A stretch of 64,000 bases of DNA, from the NCBI RefSeq assembly GCF_019226825.1, contig NZ_CP076643.1:2108001-2172000 (forward strand). Reading direction: 5' to 3'. A program made the translations under genes and the position numbers. Positions 23,480 to 33,719 of this stretch are shown here, one piece after another. Source of the DNA: Vibrio ostreae (lineage in GTDB: Bacteria; Pseudomonadota; Gammaproteobacteria; Enterobacterales; Vibrionaceae). Within the stretch, counting starts at the first letter, position 1. Each line of letters begins with the position of its first letter. The notes below the pieces were generated by a model that was not told where the DNA came from, searched no databases, and saw only the letters and a list, made by a program, of their open reading frames with translations.

Positions 23480-25246
23480 TCAGTTTTGAAAACGGTTCTC
23501 GTCCGGTGCAATGTTTAAGATCTGCAACGCGCCTTTCATAATTTCAGAAAAGACCGGACCGGCGACCGCACCGCCGTAATAGGAGTCGCCCTGCGGCTCA
23601 TTAACCATCACCATCAGTGAAATACGCGGGTCGCTGACCGGCGCCACACCCGCGGTATAGGCAAAATATTCATCGCTGTAGCCACCGGCAATCGCTTTGC
23701 GCGATGTGCCTGACTTGGCCGCAATCCGGTAACCCGGTACGGCGGCTTTGACTGCCGTACCGCCCGGCTGGGTTACGGTTTCCAGCATATCCAGCACTTT
23801 GCGGGCATATTTGGCGTCCACCACCTGGTGCGACAGATCGTCATCGTTACTGTCAATCAGATGCACCGGCTGGTATTTACCCAGGTTACCTAAGGTGGCA
23901 TAAGCGTGCGCAAGCTGGATCGGGGTGATCGCCAGACCGTAGCCAAACGCCAGGGTGGCAATTTCAAACTGCGACCAGCGGCGGCGATTGGGGAAAATAC
24001 CGGTGGTTTCACCAACCAGGTTAAGGCCGGACACTTCACCCAGGCCGACTGCGTTATACATGCTGAGCATATCCTGCAGCGGCATCCCCAGCGCCAGGTG
24101 AGTCACACCGACGTTGCTGGATTTTTTCAGAATCATCTGCAGCGTCGCTTTACCGACTTTCGACGTATCGCGCACCCGGCTGCCGCCGATGCGCATTACC
24201 CCATCGCCGGTATCGATAATGGTTTTCTCATCCGCCGTGCCGTTGGCCAGCGCCGCCAGGACCACAAACGGTTTGACCGTCGACCCCGGCTCAAACGCAT
24301 CGGTGATGACCCGGTTACGCATTTTAAAGCTCTGCCAGTCAGCACGGTTATTCGGGTTATACGACGGCGCATTGACCATCGCCAGCACCGCGCCGGTTTT
24401 GACATCCAGCATTACCGCCGAAGCAGAAGTGGCGCGATAATCGGCCATTGCCTGCTTGACCGCACGAAACGCAATCGCCTGCAGACGCTGATCGATGGTC
24501 AGCTTAAGCGGCTTGCCCTCTTCACGCTCTTCGAGCGAGATGTTCTCCACCACGCGGCCATAGCGGTCTTTACGAATAATACTCTTACCCGCTTCACCGG
24601 TCAGCCATTTGTCATAACTGCGCTCGACCCCTTCCAGGCCATGACCGTCAATACCGGTCACACCAATCAGGTGCGCACTGACTTCACCGGCCGGGTAGTA
24701 GCGGCGCGATTCCGATTTCAGTCCGACCCCGGACAACTTGAGCTCACGAATGTATTTCGCCATCGCCGGGCTGACCTGACGCTGCAGGTAGATGAAGCGC
24801 CGGGTTTGGTTGTCGGCGATTTTTTTCATCATTTCCTGACGGTCCAGACCCAGTACATCGGCCAGCGCGTACCAGCGATCCTTTTCGACCAGACCGCCCT
24901 TTTTGTAAATCGTGGCCGGATCGGCCCATACCGCTTCGACCGGCACACTGACCGCCAACGCTTCACCATTGCGATCGGAAATAATACCGCGCGCCGATTC
25001 GAGCGTTTTGGCCCGCACCGAGCGCATATCGCCCTGACGGATCAGGTTATCCGGCTCAATGATCTGGATAAATGCCAAACGCCCGACCAAAAGGCCGAAA
25101 GCCAGCAACACAAAAAATACGATCAGATAAAAACGCCAGCGAATGAATGTCGGCGCATCGCCTGCGCTGGCTTGAGGTTTGGATTTAGGGCTATCGGCAG
25201 ACTTAGATTTAGACTTGGCGCTGTCTTTGGCTGGCTTTTTCGTCAT
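23480..25246 (-). CDS. ftsI: Septal transpeptidase FtsI (PBP3)
   Basis: FtsI crosslinks septal peptidoglycan as the partner of FtsW. The 588-residue protein has a cytoplasmic Lys/Ser-rich head (1-33), one membrane segment (about 40-60), the PBP dimer/pedestal domain and the transpeptidase domain with all three active-site motifs: S322-T-V-K, S376-S-N and K510-S-G-T. Its start overlaps the ftsL stop by 4 bases (ATGA). Confidence 0.99.
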   Translation of the reverse strand: MTKKPAKDSAKSKSKSADSPKSKPQASAGDAPTFIRWRFYLIVFFVLLAFGLLVGRLAFIQIIEPDNLIRQGDMRSVRAKTLESARGIISDRNGEALAVSVPVEAVWADPATIYKKGGLVEKDRWYALADVLGLDRQEMMKKIADNQTRRFIYLQRQVSPAMAKYIRELKLSGVGLKSESRRYYPAGEVSAHLIGVTGIDGHGLEGVERSYDKWLTGEAGKSIIRKDRYGRVVENISLEEREEGKPLKLTIDQRLQAIAFRAVKQAMADYRATSASAVMLDVKTGAVLAMVNAPSYNPNNRADWQSFKMRNRVITDAFEPGSTVKPFVVLAALANGTADEKTIIDTGDGVMRIGGSRVRDTSKVGKATLQMILKKSSNVGVTHLALGMPLQDMLSMYNAVGLGEVSGLNLVGETTGIFPNRRRWSQFEIATLAFGYGLAITPIQLAHAYATLGNLGKYQPVHLIDSNDDDLSHQVVDAKYARKVLDMLETVTQPGGTAVKAAVPGYRIAAKSGTSRKAIAGGYSDEYFAYTAGVAPVSDPRISLMVMVNEPQGDSYYGGAVAGPVFSEIMKGALQILNIAPDENRFQN

Positions 25247-25560
25247 TTGAGTTCAATCACTACTTCTTTGTCAGCATCAGGACGTTTCATATTGAGGTCG
25301 TTTTGGGCCACTTCCTGCACCCGGCTGTGTTCCGCCAGTGCGGTTTCTTCCAGGATCAGGTTGCGCCACTCGTTGTCGAGGTGGTCACGCTCTTCCAGTA
25401 CCTGATCTTTTGCAGTAATGGCCTGGCGGGTATGGTGGGTGGTGAACACCACCCCCATGGCTGACGCAAAAATCAGCACCAGCATCACCAAAGGCACCCG
25501 CCCGACCGTAAGCAGGTCGAGAGCGATAAGTTTGGCAAGGTTCGGCTTGGTTTGCGACAT
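25243..25560 (-). CDS. ftsL: Cell division protein FtsL
   Basis: FtsL is a small bitopic protein that forms the FtsQLB complex controlling FtsW/FtsI. The 105 residues contain a short cytoplasmic tail, one membrane segment (LLTVGRVPLVMLVLIFASAMGVVF, roughly 16-40) and a periplasmic helical stretch with heptad-like leucines suited to a coiled coil with FtsB. The position between rsmH and ftsI is diagnostic. Confidence 0.95.
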   Translation of the reverse strand: MSQTKPNLAKLIALDLLTVGRVPLVMLVLIFASAMGVVFTTHHTRQAITAKDQVLEERDHLDNEWRNLILEETALAEHSRVQEVAQNDLNMKRPDADKEVVIELK

Positions 25561-25659
25561 ATTAACTATTTCTTACCTGCTTTGAGCTAATCATTACCCG
25601 CTTTCAGCTCTCGGTTAGCGGTTATGTTTATCGGTTATGAGAAGGTCGATTGCTGGCCA

Positions 25660-26610
25660 TCACAGTTTTTCTGCAATGCGCAGCACCGAACTGCGTGAAC
25701 GCGGATTCATCTCCACTTCCTGCTGCGAAGGTTTAATCGCCTTACCGACCGCTTTCAGATTAGCGCTACCGAGCGCTTTGATCTGATCCTGGGTCAGTGG
25801 CAGGCCGTGCGGCACTTCCGGGCCCTGACTCTCTTTACGGATAAAGCGTTTCACCATGCGATCTTCCAGCGAGTGGAAACTGATCACAGATAAACGGCCT
25901 TCAGGCGCCAGAATCGAAGCCGCACCTTTAAGGGCAGTATCAATCTCTTCCAGTTCACTGTTGATGTAGATACGAAAGGCCTGGAACGTGCGCGTCGCCG
26001 GATGTTTTTTCTCTTTAAAGCTCTTTGGCGCCGCTTCAGAAATCAGCGCAGCCAGATGACTGGTGCGAGTCAGCGGCTCTTTTTCTTCGTTGTCACGATG
26101 AGCAACAATTGCTTTGGCAATACGGCGCGCGTGCTTGTCTTCCCCAAATTCACGAATCACCCAGGTGATGTCATCGAGATCCGCCTGCAGCAGCCACTCC
26201 GACACCGGCAGGCCGGAAGTCGGGTCCATCCGCATGTCGAGCGGGCCGTCTTTCATAAAACTGAAACCACGTTCGGCATCGTCCAGCTGCGGTGAAGAGA
26301 CGCCTAAGTCAAACAGCACCCCATCGACCTTACCGACTAAATCGTAACGCTCGGCGTATTCGGCAATACCGGAAAACGGGCCATGTACGATGGTAAAGCG
26401 CGGATCGTCGATCTTCTCTGCTTCGGCGATGGCCTGCGGATCGCGGTCAATACTGAACAAACGGCCATTCGGACCCAGTTTGGACAAAATAGTACGGCTG
26501 TGCCCGCCACGACCAAAGGTGCCATCGATATAAGTGCCGTCCGGCTTAATTGCCAGACCGTCGATCGATTCATGGAGAAGCACGGAAATATGTTGGAAAG
26601 ATTCAGTCAT
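25660..26610 (-). CDS. rsmH: 16S rRNA m4C1402 methyltransferase RsmH
   Basis: RsmH methylates N4 of C1402 in 16S rRNA using S-adenosylmethionine; RsmI in this window methylates the ribose of the same base. The 316-residue protein has the SAM motif GTFGRGGHS (about 29-37), the [10 protein letters not shown] motif and the C-terminal [10 protein letters not shown]. It is the first gene of the dcw cluster here: mraZ, which precedes it in E. coli, is absent and rnpB lies upstream instead. The ribosome binding site is weak. Confidence 0.98.
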   Translation of the reverse strand: MTESFQHISVLLHESIDGLAIKPDGTYIDGTFGRGGHSRTILSKLGPNGRLFSIDRDPQAIAEAEKIDDPRFTIVHGPFSGIAEYAERYDLVGKVDGVLFDLGVSSPQLDDAERGFSFMKDGPLDMRMDPTSGLPVSEWLLQADLDDITWVIREFGEDKHARRIAKAIVAHRDNEEKEPLTRTSHLAALISEAAPKSFKEKKHPATRTFQAFRIYINSELEEIDTALKGAASILAPEGRLSVISFHSLEDRMVKRFIRKESQGPEVPHGLPLTQDQIKALGSANLKAVGKAIKPSQQEVEMNPRSRSSVLRIAEKL

Positions 26611-26751
26611 AATGGTCTCATTTTGCGGGAACGCCCGTCAGTGTCTGTGAGTAGTGTACCGATTTCCCGCACTACTGCTACCCATAAGCATATACAGGAC
26701 GTGACATTGCGCTAAGTTTAATGGTTTTACGGTCGACTAAGTCAGTAAAAA

Positions 26752-26788
26752 GCAAAAAACCCATCATAACGTTGCCGTTATGATGGGT
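26752..26788 (-). terminator. Rho-independent terminator of rnpB
   Basis: On the minus strand an 11-bp perfect stem (CCCATCATAAC / GTTATGATGGG) with loop GGCAAC is followed by GTTTTTTGCTTTTT, eight bases after the mature rnpB 3' end. Confidence 0.9.
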
Positions 26789-26795
26789 CCTGAAT

Positions 26796-27189
<394 letters not shown>

Positions 27190-27197
27190 AGGCGCGA

Positions 27198-27226
27198 ATT
27201 CTAGCGGCAACGCCCGCCACTGTCTA
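27198..27226 (-). promoter_or_regulatory. Promoter of rnpB
   Basis: On the minus strand TAGACA (27221-27226), 17 bases, TAGAAT (27198-27203), followed by a GC-rich discriminator (TCGCGCC) and the predicted 5' end of rnpB. A GC-rich discriminator is typical of stringently controlled stable-RNA promoters. Confidence 0.75.
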
Positions 27227-27324
27227 GGAAGAATCGGACTTAGTGCTAAAATTGAGCCCAAGTGGTCATTCCTGCAGCGATTTGGGTGCCATTGTGGGCT
27301 TAGCCCAGGTTGTCCAGCCCCCAC

Positions 27325-28164
27325 TTATACAGTGCGTTCTTTTTTCAGGTTGTAGATTTCCGCTGTGGCGGCGGCCGCTTTTTTCAATGGCAGCTCTTTA
27401 ACCAGAATCCCCAGCGTGCGCAACGCTTCTTCCGGCAGCGACTCTTCAGCACTATCACGATAGCCGTGGATCAGCAGCACCATCTCGCCCCGTTTGCGGT
27501 TGTCGTCTTCTTCAATCCAGTCGATCAACTCGCCGAGCGGCAGCCCCTGAATGGTTTCAAAGGTTTTGGTCAGTTCACGCGCCAGCACCACATCACGCTC
27601 CGGGCCGAGGATCTCCAGCATATCCTGCAGGGATTCGGTAATCCGGTGCGGCGATTCATAAAAGATACAGGTCCGTTCGGCTTTAGCGATTTCCAAGAAT
27701 TTATCCTTACGGCCCTTACTCTTCGCTGGTAAAAAGCCTTCAAAACTAAAGCGGTCAGATGGCAGACCCGAGGCACTCAGCGCGGTGATTACCGCGCACG
27801 CACCTGGTAATGGCACAACTTTAACACCGGCCTGACGACACTGATTGACTAAATGGTAACCTGGATCACTGATGAGTGGTGTCCCGGCATCAGACACAAG
27901 CGCAATAGATTGCCCGGCCAGTAATTTCTCAACTAATACTTGAGCTTTTTGCTGTTCGTTGTGATCATGCAGAGCGAACGTCTTCGTTTGAATATTGAAG
28001 TGCGACAGCAGTTTGCCCGTGTGACGAGTGTCTTCTGCGGCGATAACGTCAACATTTGACAGCACATCCAGTGCCCGTTGGGTAATATCCCCTAGATTGC
28101 CTATCGGAGTCGGAACTATGTATAAAGTTGGGACTTCTGTCGGCAAGGTTTTGCTATCTGTCAT
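27325..28164 (-). CDS. rsmI: 16S rRNA 2'-O-methyltransferase (C1402)
   Basis: RsmI methylates the ribose of C1402 in 16S rRNA and belongs to the tetrapyrrole-methylase fold. The 279-residue protein has the motifs [11 protein letters not shown] near the N-terminus and [15 protein letters not shown] near residue 90, both diagnostic of RsmI. It is divergent from lpoA with about 60 bases between the start codons, the conserved arrangement in gammaproteobacteria. Confidence 0.97.
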   Translation of the reverse strand: MTDSKTLPTEVPTLYIVPTPIGNLGDITQRALDVLSNVDVIAAEDTRHTGKLLSHFNIQTKTFALHDHNEQQKAQVLVEKLLAGQSIALVSDAGTPLISDPGYHLVNQCRQAGVKVVPLPGACAVITALSASGLPSDRFSFEGFLPAKSKGRKDKFLEIAKAERTCIFYESPHRITESLQDMLEILGPERDVVLARELTKTFETIQGLPLGELIDWIEEDDNRKRGEMVLLIHGYRDSAEESLPEEALRTLGILVKELPLKKAAAATAEIYNLKKERTV

Positions 28165-28227
28165 TTGTTTACCATCACTTCAACGATTAATATAGAGACA
28201 ATTTTACACGGATTAACGAAAGAACTC

Positions 28228-30039
28228 ATGGCTATGAAAAACCATCAGAGACGCAGTGTACCACGCTTACTCACTCCCGTTGCATTAGCAATTACCCTGG
28301 CCGCCTGTTCGTCGACCTCAACCTCACCGTTGAAAGTCAACCTGACAGACGAGCCAAGCTTGCCGACCCAGGTCTATTTGATGCAAGCGGACAGCAGTCA
28401 AGGCAGCCTGCAAAACGACTGGTTGATCATGGCGCTGAAAGCAGCACTGGCAGAAAACGACACCGCGCAGGCCGACCTGATTAACCGTCGCCTCGCCAAA
28501 CAGACCCTGAGCCATTCGCAGCAGGCGGAATGGCGCCTGACTCACGCAGCACAGCTGTTTAACGCCGGGCAGTACGCCGATGCCCTTAAGCAGTTGCAAT
28601 TTACCCACGACTGGCAACTGGCCGATCAGCAGTGGCAGCAATACCACCAGCTGCGGGCCGATATTTTCACCGCGCAGGATCGCAGCTTTGACTCCAGCCG
28701 CGAGCTGGTTGCGCTGTATGATTTCGTCAATCGCGAGCAGTATGAAGCCTTATCCGACCAAATCTGGACCAACCTGAGCCGCTACTCTGCCCAGGACATC
28801 ACCAAGCTCTCGGCCGGTGCCGATGAAGCGGTGCTGGACGGCTGGCTGCAACTGGCAGTGTATGTCAAAACGCTGGGCAGCGATCTGCCCCAGTTGAAGA
28901 ATACCCTGCAAAAATGGCTGCAGGAGAATCCGGATCATCCGGCAGCACGTTATACCCCGCAGGCAATTGAAGATATCCTTAACCTGGAAATCGTCAAACC
29001 TAAGCACACCGCGCTGCTGCTGCCGCTGAGTGGTAAATTCTCCAAGCCGGCACACCAGATCCGCGATGGCTTCATCATGGCACTGATGAACGATGAACAG
29101 CGCGATCCGCAAGCAACGCTGACCATCATCGATACCAACAGTGAAACGCCAGAGTCGATCGATAAAACCCTCATCAACAACAAGATTGATTTTGTGGTCG
29201 GTCCGCTGATTAAAGACAACATCCAAGCACTGCAGAAACATCAGCAGCAACGCGGTCAGACCATCCCGGCCCTGGCACTCAATATTCCCGATCAGGTCGA
29301 GGAAGGTGCGGACACCTGTTACCTCGCCCTGTCACCCGAGCAGGAAGTCGAGCAGGCAGCCAAGCATTTGTATGATCAAGGCTACCGCTATCCATTGATT
29401 CTGGCCCCGCAAGGCAACTACGGCCAGCGTGTGGTTGAAGCCTTTGACCAGGCGTGGAAACAGTACAGCAAACACAAAGTCGCGGTCAGTCAGTATCAGG
29501 ATCGCCGTCAGCTACAACGCAACATCAACAATGTGTTTGGTCTGCAGGACAGCCAGCAGAATATTGCTCAGATGGAATCCCTGCTGGGCATGAAGATGGA
29601 AAGCCAGCCGCGCAGTCGTCGTGACATCGACGCCGTGTATATCGTCGCCAATAGTGCGGACCTGACCCTGATTAAGCCATTCATTGAAGTAGCGATTAAC
29701 CCGGATACTCAGCCACCAAAACTGTTCTCGAACTCAGCCAGCAACAGCGGCGGTCGCCAGTATGAAGATCTGAGCGGTGTCAGCTACAGCGACATTCCAC
29801 TGCTGATTCACCCGGATGAGAAGATTGCCGAGCAGATGGAAAAACTGTGGCCGAACTCTTCCAACGCCGAGCGCCGTTTACAGGCAATGGGCATGGATGC
29901 GTACCAGCTGATGGTTGAACTTCCGCAGATGAAAGTCGTCCAAGGTTATACTATCCAGGGGCAGACCGGTGTGCTGGGCATTGACGATAACTGTGTTGTA
30001 CAGCGTGAAATCAGCTGGGCTGACCATGGGGCTCTTTAG
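28228..30039 (+). CDS. lpoA: Outer-membrane lipoprotein activator of PBP1a
   Basis: LpoA is anchored in the outer membrane and reaches through the peptidoglycan to activate the bifunctional synthase PBP1a. The 603-residue form has a lipoprotein signal peptide with lipobox LAAC (Cys27), an N-terminal helical repeat domain (about 30-260) and a C-terminal periplasmic-binding-protein-like domain beginning at HTALLLPLSGKF. I chose the ATG at 28228 (MAMKNHQRRS), which gives a proper n-region; the frame is open from 28165 but that extension is not signal-like. yraN overlaps its 3' end. Confidence 0.95.
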   Translation: MAMKNHQRRSVPRLLTPVALAITLAACSSTSTSPLKVNLTDEPSLPTQVYLMQADSSQGSLQNDWLIMALKAALAENDTAQADLINRRLAKQTLSHSQQAEWRLTHAAQLFNAGQYADALKQLQFTHDWQLADQQWQQYHQLRADIFTAQDRSFDSSRELVALYDFVNREQYEALSDQIWTNLSRYSAQDITKLSAGADEAVLDGWLQLAVYVKTLGSDLPQLKNTLQKWLQENPDHPAARYTPQAIEDILNLEIVKPKHTALLLPLSGKFSKPAHQIRDGFIMALMNDEQRDPQATLTIIDTNSETPESIDKTLINNKIDFVVGPLIKDNIQALQKHQQQRGQTIPALALNIPDQVEEGADTCYLALSPEQEVEQAAKHLYDQGYRYPLILAPQGNYGQRVVEAFDQAWKQYSKHKVAVSQYQDRRQLQRNINNVFGLQDSQQNIAQMESLLGMKMESQPRSRRDIDAVYIVANSADLTLIKPFIEVAINPDTQPPKLFSNSASNSGGRQYEDLSGVSYSDIPLLIHPDEKIAEQMEKLWPNSSNAERRLQAMGMDAYQLMVELPQMKVVQGYTIQGQTGVLGIDDNCVVQREISWADHGAL

Positions 30040-30412
30040 CCGTCTTAAGCCAGTCAACCGGCGTCAGCAAGGTCAGAATTATGAACAGGCGGCGGCAGAT
30101 TATCTGCGCCGCCACGGCCTGCTCCTGATTGAGCAAAACTTTCAGGTCAAGGCCGGTGAACTGGATTTGATCATGCGCGACAATGACACCCTGGTGTTCG
30201 TTGAAGTGAAATACCGCCATGACCAGCGCCACGGTCACGCTGCTGAAACCGTAACCAGACAGAAGCAGGCACGCTTGATCAAAGCGGCAAATTGGTGGAT
30301 GCTCAAACAAGGCCTGAGTGCCGACCACACCAGTTTTCGATTCGATGTCGTGGCCATTCATGATAACGGACGCCAGATTGACTGGATAAAAAATGCAATC
30401 ACCGAAGGATAA
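30026..30412 (+). CDS. yraN: YraN family putative endonuclease-like protein (UPF0102)
   Basis: Function is not established for this family. The 128-residue protein has the restriction-endonuclease-like core: GQNYEQAAADYL helix, then GELDLIMRDNDTLVFVEVKYR, giving an E-x-D...E-V-K pattern like PD-(D/E)XK nucleases, so a nuclease or Holliday-junction role has been proposed for relatives. I start at the ATG at 30026, inside the last codons of lpoA (14-base overlap), which matches the usual length of about 130. It forms a run with lpoA and diaA. Confidence 0.9.
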   Translation: MGLFSRLKPVNRRQQGQNYEQAAADYLRRHGLLLIEQNFQVKAGELDLIMRDNDTLVFVEVKYRHDQRHGHAAETVTRQKQARLIKAANWWMLKQGLSADHTSFRFDVVAIHDNGRQIDWIKNAITEG

Positions 30413-31006
<594 letters not shown>

Positions 31007-31009
31007 GTT

Positions 31010-31579
31010 ATGAAAACACTACGCCTATTTTCTGTTTTACTGGCTCTGGTCTCCCTGTCGGGATGTGCCGGACTGTTTATCGCCGGTGCCGCGACCACGG
31101 TCAATATCGCAACCGATCCGCGCTCCACGCAAGAGATCTGGAAAGATAACAATCTGGAGCTCGACATTACCGGTCTGGCCAATAAAACGCCTTACCAGTA
31201 TCAGATGCGTATCACAGCCAAATCCTACCGTGGTACCGTGATTCTGATCGGTCAGTCGCGGACTGAAGATATGCTGCGCCAGTTCGTCGGCCAGGTCGAG
31301 CAGCTGCAAGGTGTCAAAGAGCTGCACAACCAGGTCAAAATTAAAGAGCCGCTTTCGTTTGGCCAAATCAGTAATGACAGCTGGATCACCACTAAGGTGA
31401 AATCAGCGCTGCTGGCCAAAGGTGAACTCAACGGGGTGAAAGTCTCGGTGATCACCGAGGACAGTGAAGTGTACCTGTTTGGCTATGTCAGCCGTGAACA
31501 TGCTGCTATCGCCACCGACGTTGCGCGCAATATCTCCGGTGTTACTCAGGTCATCAAAGCGTTTCAGTATGCGGACTAA
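31010..31579 (+). CDS. dolP: Dual BON-domain outer-membrane lipoprotein
   Basis: DolP (YraP) is an outer-membrane lipoprotein needed for envelope integrity and linked to BAM function and division-site phospholipid. The 189 residues show a signal peptide with lipobox LSGC (Cys19) and two BON domains (about 47-115 and 125-189, each with a central Gly-rich beta segment such as GTVILIGQS and EVYLFGYVS). It follows diaA by three bases and ends the run. Confidence 0.95.
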   Translation: MKTLRLFSVLLALVSLSGCAGLFIAGAATTVNIATDPRSTQEIWKDNNLELDITGLANKTPYQYQMRITAKSYRGTVILIGQSRTEDMLRQFVGQVEQLQGVKELHNQVKIKEPLSFGQISNDSWITTKVKSALLAKGELNGVKVSVITEDSEVYLFGYVSREHAAIATDVARNISGVTQVIKAFQYAD

Positions 31580-31612
31580 ACGCTGAGTGTCTCACGCAGA
31601 TTAGCCCAGGCT

Positions 31613-31634
31613 CCGGGCATAAAAAAATGCCCGG
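31613..31634. repeat. Short hairpin after dolP
   Basis: CCGGGCAT, a loop of six A, ATGCCCGG: an 8-bp perfect stem 34 bases past the dolP stop. It has no T-tract and is followed by the clearer terminator 31 bases later. Confidence 0.5.
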
Positions 31635-31664
31635 CCCGCAAATCGAGACATAAAAATCAAGACA

Positions 31665-31696
31665 TAAAAAAAGCAGCGTAATAACGCTGCTTTTTG
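31665..31696. terminator. Bidirectional terminator between dolP and sspB
   Basis: AGCAGCGT, loop AATA, ACGCTGCT, with an A-run before and a T-run after, fits termination of dolP (plus) and sspB (minus). Confidence 0.85.
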
Positions 31697-31743
31697 ATTT
31701 TCTGCTGGCTAACTTGCCACTCTAATGACGAATAACCCTTCGG

Positions 31744-32235
31744 TTATTTCACCACACGCAGGCTTGGTTTGCCTTTGGCCGGACGAGGTGTTTCTTCCTC
31801 GTCACCAGCTTGCTCGCCATCATCCTCAACCGTAGCAACCGATACATCGGTCAGCGCCGGCTCAGCCGGGCTCTCATCCTGCAGGTTTTCTTCCGGCAGT
31901 TCCATGTAAGCCTCTTCAGGCTCAAACATGGTACCCGCCCCGTTCTCACGGGCATAAATGGCCTGTACCGCGTAAATAGGCACGATAACCTGATGCGGGC
32001 GACCGCCAAAACGGGCGCTGAATGTGACCGCGTCGTTACCCAGTTCCAGGTTACCGACCGCACGTGGCGCAACATTAAGAATGATCTGACCGTCCTGTAC
32101 ATATTCCATCGGAACACGTACACCCGGCAGAGTGGCATCAACCACCAGATGAGGCGTCAGTTCGTTATCCAGCAGCCAGTCATAAAATGCCCGAAGCATG
32201 TATGGCCGGCGCGGTGTCATTTGCTCGATATCCAT
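31744..32235 (-). CDS. sspB: ClpXP adaptor SspB
   Basis: SspB captures ssrA-tagged peptides from stalled ribosomes and hands them to ClpXP. The 163-residue protein has the folded substrate-binding domain (about 6-112, PRRPYMLRAFYDWLLDN to IYAVQAIYAREN), an acidic flexible linker, and the C-terminal ClpX-binding motif LRVVK. It sits 10 bases downstream of sspA, its usual operon partner. Confidence 0.97.
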   Translation of the reverse strand: MDIEQMTPRRPYMLRAFYDWLLDNELTPHLVVDATLPGVRVPMEYVQDGQIILNVAPRAVGNLELGNDAVTFSARFGGRPHQVIVPIYAVQAIYARENGAGTMFEPEEAYMELPEENLQDESPAEPALTDVSVATVEDDGEQAGDEEETPRPAKGKPSLRVVK

Positions 32236-32245
32236 TACTCAGGCC

Positions 32246-32881
32246 TTAACGAGACAGACGCATCTCGCGTTCTGCTTCAGTCAGAGAAGCCAGGAATGAA
32301 TCACGTTCGAACACACGGTTCATGTAAATCTTCAGCTCTTTAGAACCCGGGCCGATCAGTTCAATGCCCAGTACCGGCAGACGCCACAACAGCGGAGCCA
32401 GGTAGCAGTCGATCAGGCTGAACTCTTCGCTCATGAAGTATTCGTATTCAGCAAAGAGCGGCCCCAGAGTCAGCAGCTCACCACGCAGTTCGTTACGTGC
32501 AGATTCCGCTTCCTCCGCACTACCTGTCACGATCTTGTCTGCCAGTGAATACCAGTTACGTTCGATACGGTAAATCATCAGACGGCTGTTACCACGGGCA
32601 ACCGGGTAGACAGGCATCAATGGCGGATGAGGAAAACGCTCATCAAGGTATTCCATGATGATTTTTGAGTCGTAAAGCGCAAGCTCACGGTCAACCAATG
32701 TTGGTACTGATTTATATGGGTTCAGTTCAAGCAGTTCTGCAGGCAGATTGTTATCGTCTACCAGCTCAACCTCAACACTGACACCCTTTTCAGCCAGCAC
32801 AATACGCACCTGATGGCTATACATATCTGACGCACTAGAAAATAGAGTCATCACAGAACGTTTATTGGCAGCTACAGCCAT
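32246..32881 (-). CDS. sspA: Stringent starvation protein A
   Basis: SspA is a glutathione-S-transferase-fold protein that binds RNA polymerase and alters transcription in stationary phase and stress. The thioredoxin-like N-domain starts at MTLFSSASDMYSHQVRIVL and the helical C-domain contains EFSLIDCYLAPLLWRL. I start at the ATG at 32881 (MAVAANKRS, 211 residues), which has GGAGGG seven bases upstream; the longer frame to 32956 runs through the petC terminator. Confidence 0.96.
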   Translation of the reverse strand: MAVAANKRSVMTLFSSASDMYSHQVRIVLAEKGVSVEVELVDDNNLPAELLELNPYKSVPTLVDRELALYDSKIIMEYLDERFPHPPLMPVYPVARGNSRLMIYRIERNWYSLADKIVTGSAEEAESARNELRGELLTLGPLFAEYEYFMSEEFSLIDCYLAPLLWRLPVLGIELIGPGSKELKIYMNRVFERDSFLASLTEAEREMRLSR

Positions 32882-32910
32882 GGAGCCCTCCAGCACACAC
32901 TTACAAATAT

Positions 32911-32939
32911 AAAAAACAATGGAGGCTAAGCCTCCATTG
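32911..32939 (-). terminator. Rho-independent terminator of petABC
   Basis: On the minus strand CAATGGAGGC, a 3-base loop, GCCTCCATTG, then six T. It lies 43 bases past the petC stop and 30 bases before the sspA start. Confidence 0.85.
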
Positions 32940-32981
32940 ATGATTCGATGAATCAAGAATTAGCACGGCATAATAGCACAA

Positions 32982-33719
32982 TTAGTGCACATCACGCCAA
33001 TACTCTTTCTTGAGCAGCACAACAACTATGGTCAACAGCACCAGGAAGGCCATCACCCACCAGCCCATGCTCTGACGCTCGAGCTTGACCGGCTCACCGG
33101 AATACTCAAGGAAGTTCACCAGGTCACGCACTGCCATATCAAATTCGCCGCTGCTCAGTTCGCCATTACCACGTGATTGGGTGCCCACCACGGTACGCAC
33201 TTCTTCACCGTTCACCATATGGGTGCCGAATACCGGATCCGGAATACCTTGCAGCTCTTCCAGTACGTGCGGCATACCAACGCTCGGGAAGACAATGTTG
33301 TTGACCCCGAACGGACGACTCGGATCGGCATAGAAAGAACGCAGGTAGGTATACAGCCAGTCAACACCACGCACACGGGCCACCAGAGTCAGATCCGGAG
33401 GCGGCGCGCCGAACCACTTGGCCGCGGACTCTTGCGGAATCGCGTTTTCCATCAACGAACCAATTTTGGTTTGCGGATCAAAAATCAGATTCTCTTTCAT
33501 CAGGTCAGCCGGAATCCCCAAGTCAGTGGCAACGCGCTCATAACGCTGATACTGAGTCGAGTGACAACCAAAACAGTAGTTCATAAACAGCTTGGCGCCA
33601 CGCTGCAAAGAAGCCTTGTCAGTCAGGTCATTACCCGCTTTGTCCAGATGTACATTGGCTCCGGCTGCCATCACCAGGGAAGGCAGCATGGCAAACAAAA
33701 TTACAATCCATTTTTTCAT
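32982..33719 (-). CDS. petC: Cytochrome c1 of the bc1 complex
   Basis: PetC passes electrons from the Rieske protein to soluble or membrane cytochromes c. The 245-residue protein has a signal peptide (about 1-19, ending MAAG), the haem c site C49-F-G-C52-H53, and a C-terminal membrane anchor (WVMAFLVLLTIVVVLLKK). It overlaps petB by 4 bases and ends the petABC operon. Confidence 0.97.
   Translation of the reverse strand: MKKWIVILFAMLPSLVMAAGANVHLDKAGNDLTDKASLQRGAKLFMNYCFGCHSTQYQRYERVATDLGIPADLMKENLIFDPQTKIGSLMENAIPQESAAKWFGAPPPDLTLVARVRGVDWLYTYLRSFYADPSRPFGVNNIVFPSVGMPHVLEELQGIPDPVFGTHMVNGEEVRTVVGTQSRGNGELSSGEFDMAVRDLVNFLEYSGEPVKLERQSMGWWVMAFLVLLTIVVVLLKKEYWRDVH

Noticed and set aside
23906..25405. 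A 499-codon open frame on the plus strand opposite ftsI and ftsL
   Set aside because: It is fully antisense to two certain genes, has no recognisable domain and a composition (Arg/His/Gln-rich) typical of reverse-complement frames of GC-rich coding DNA.
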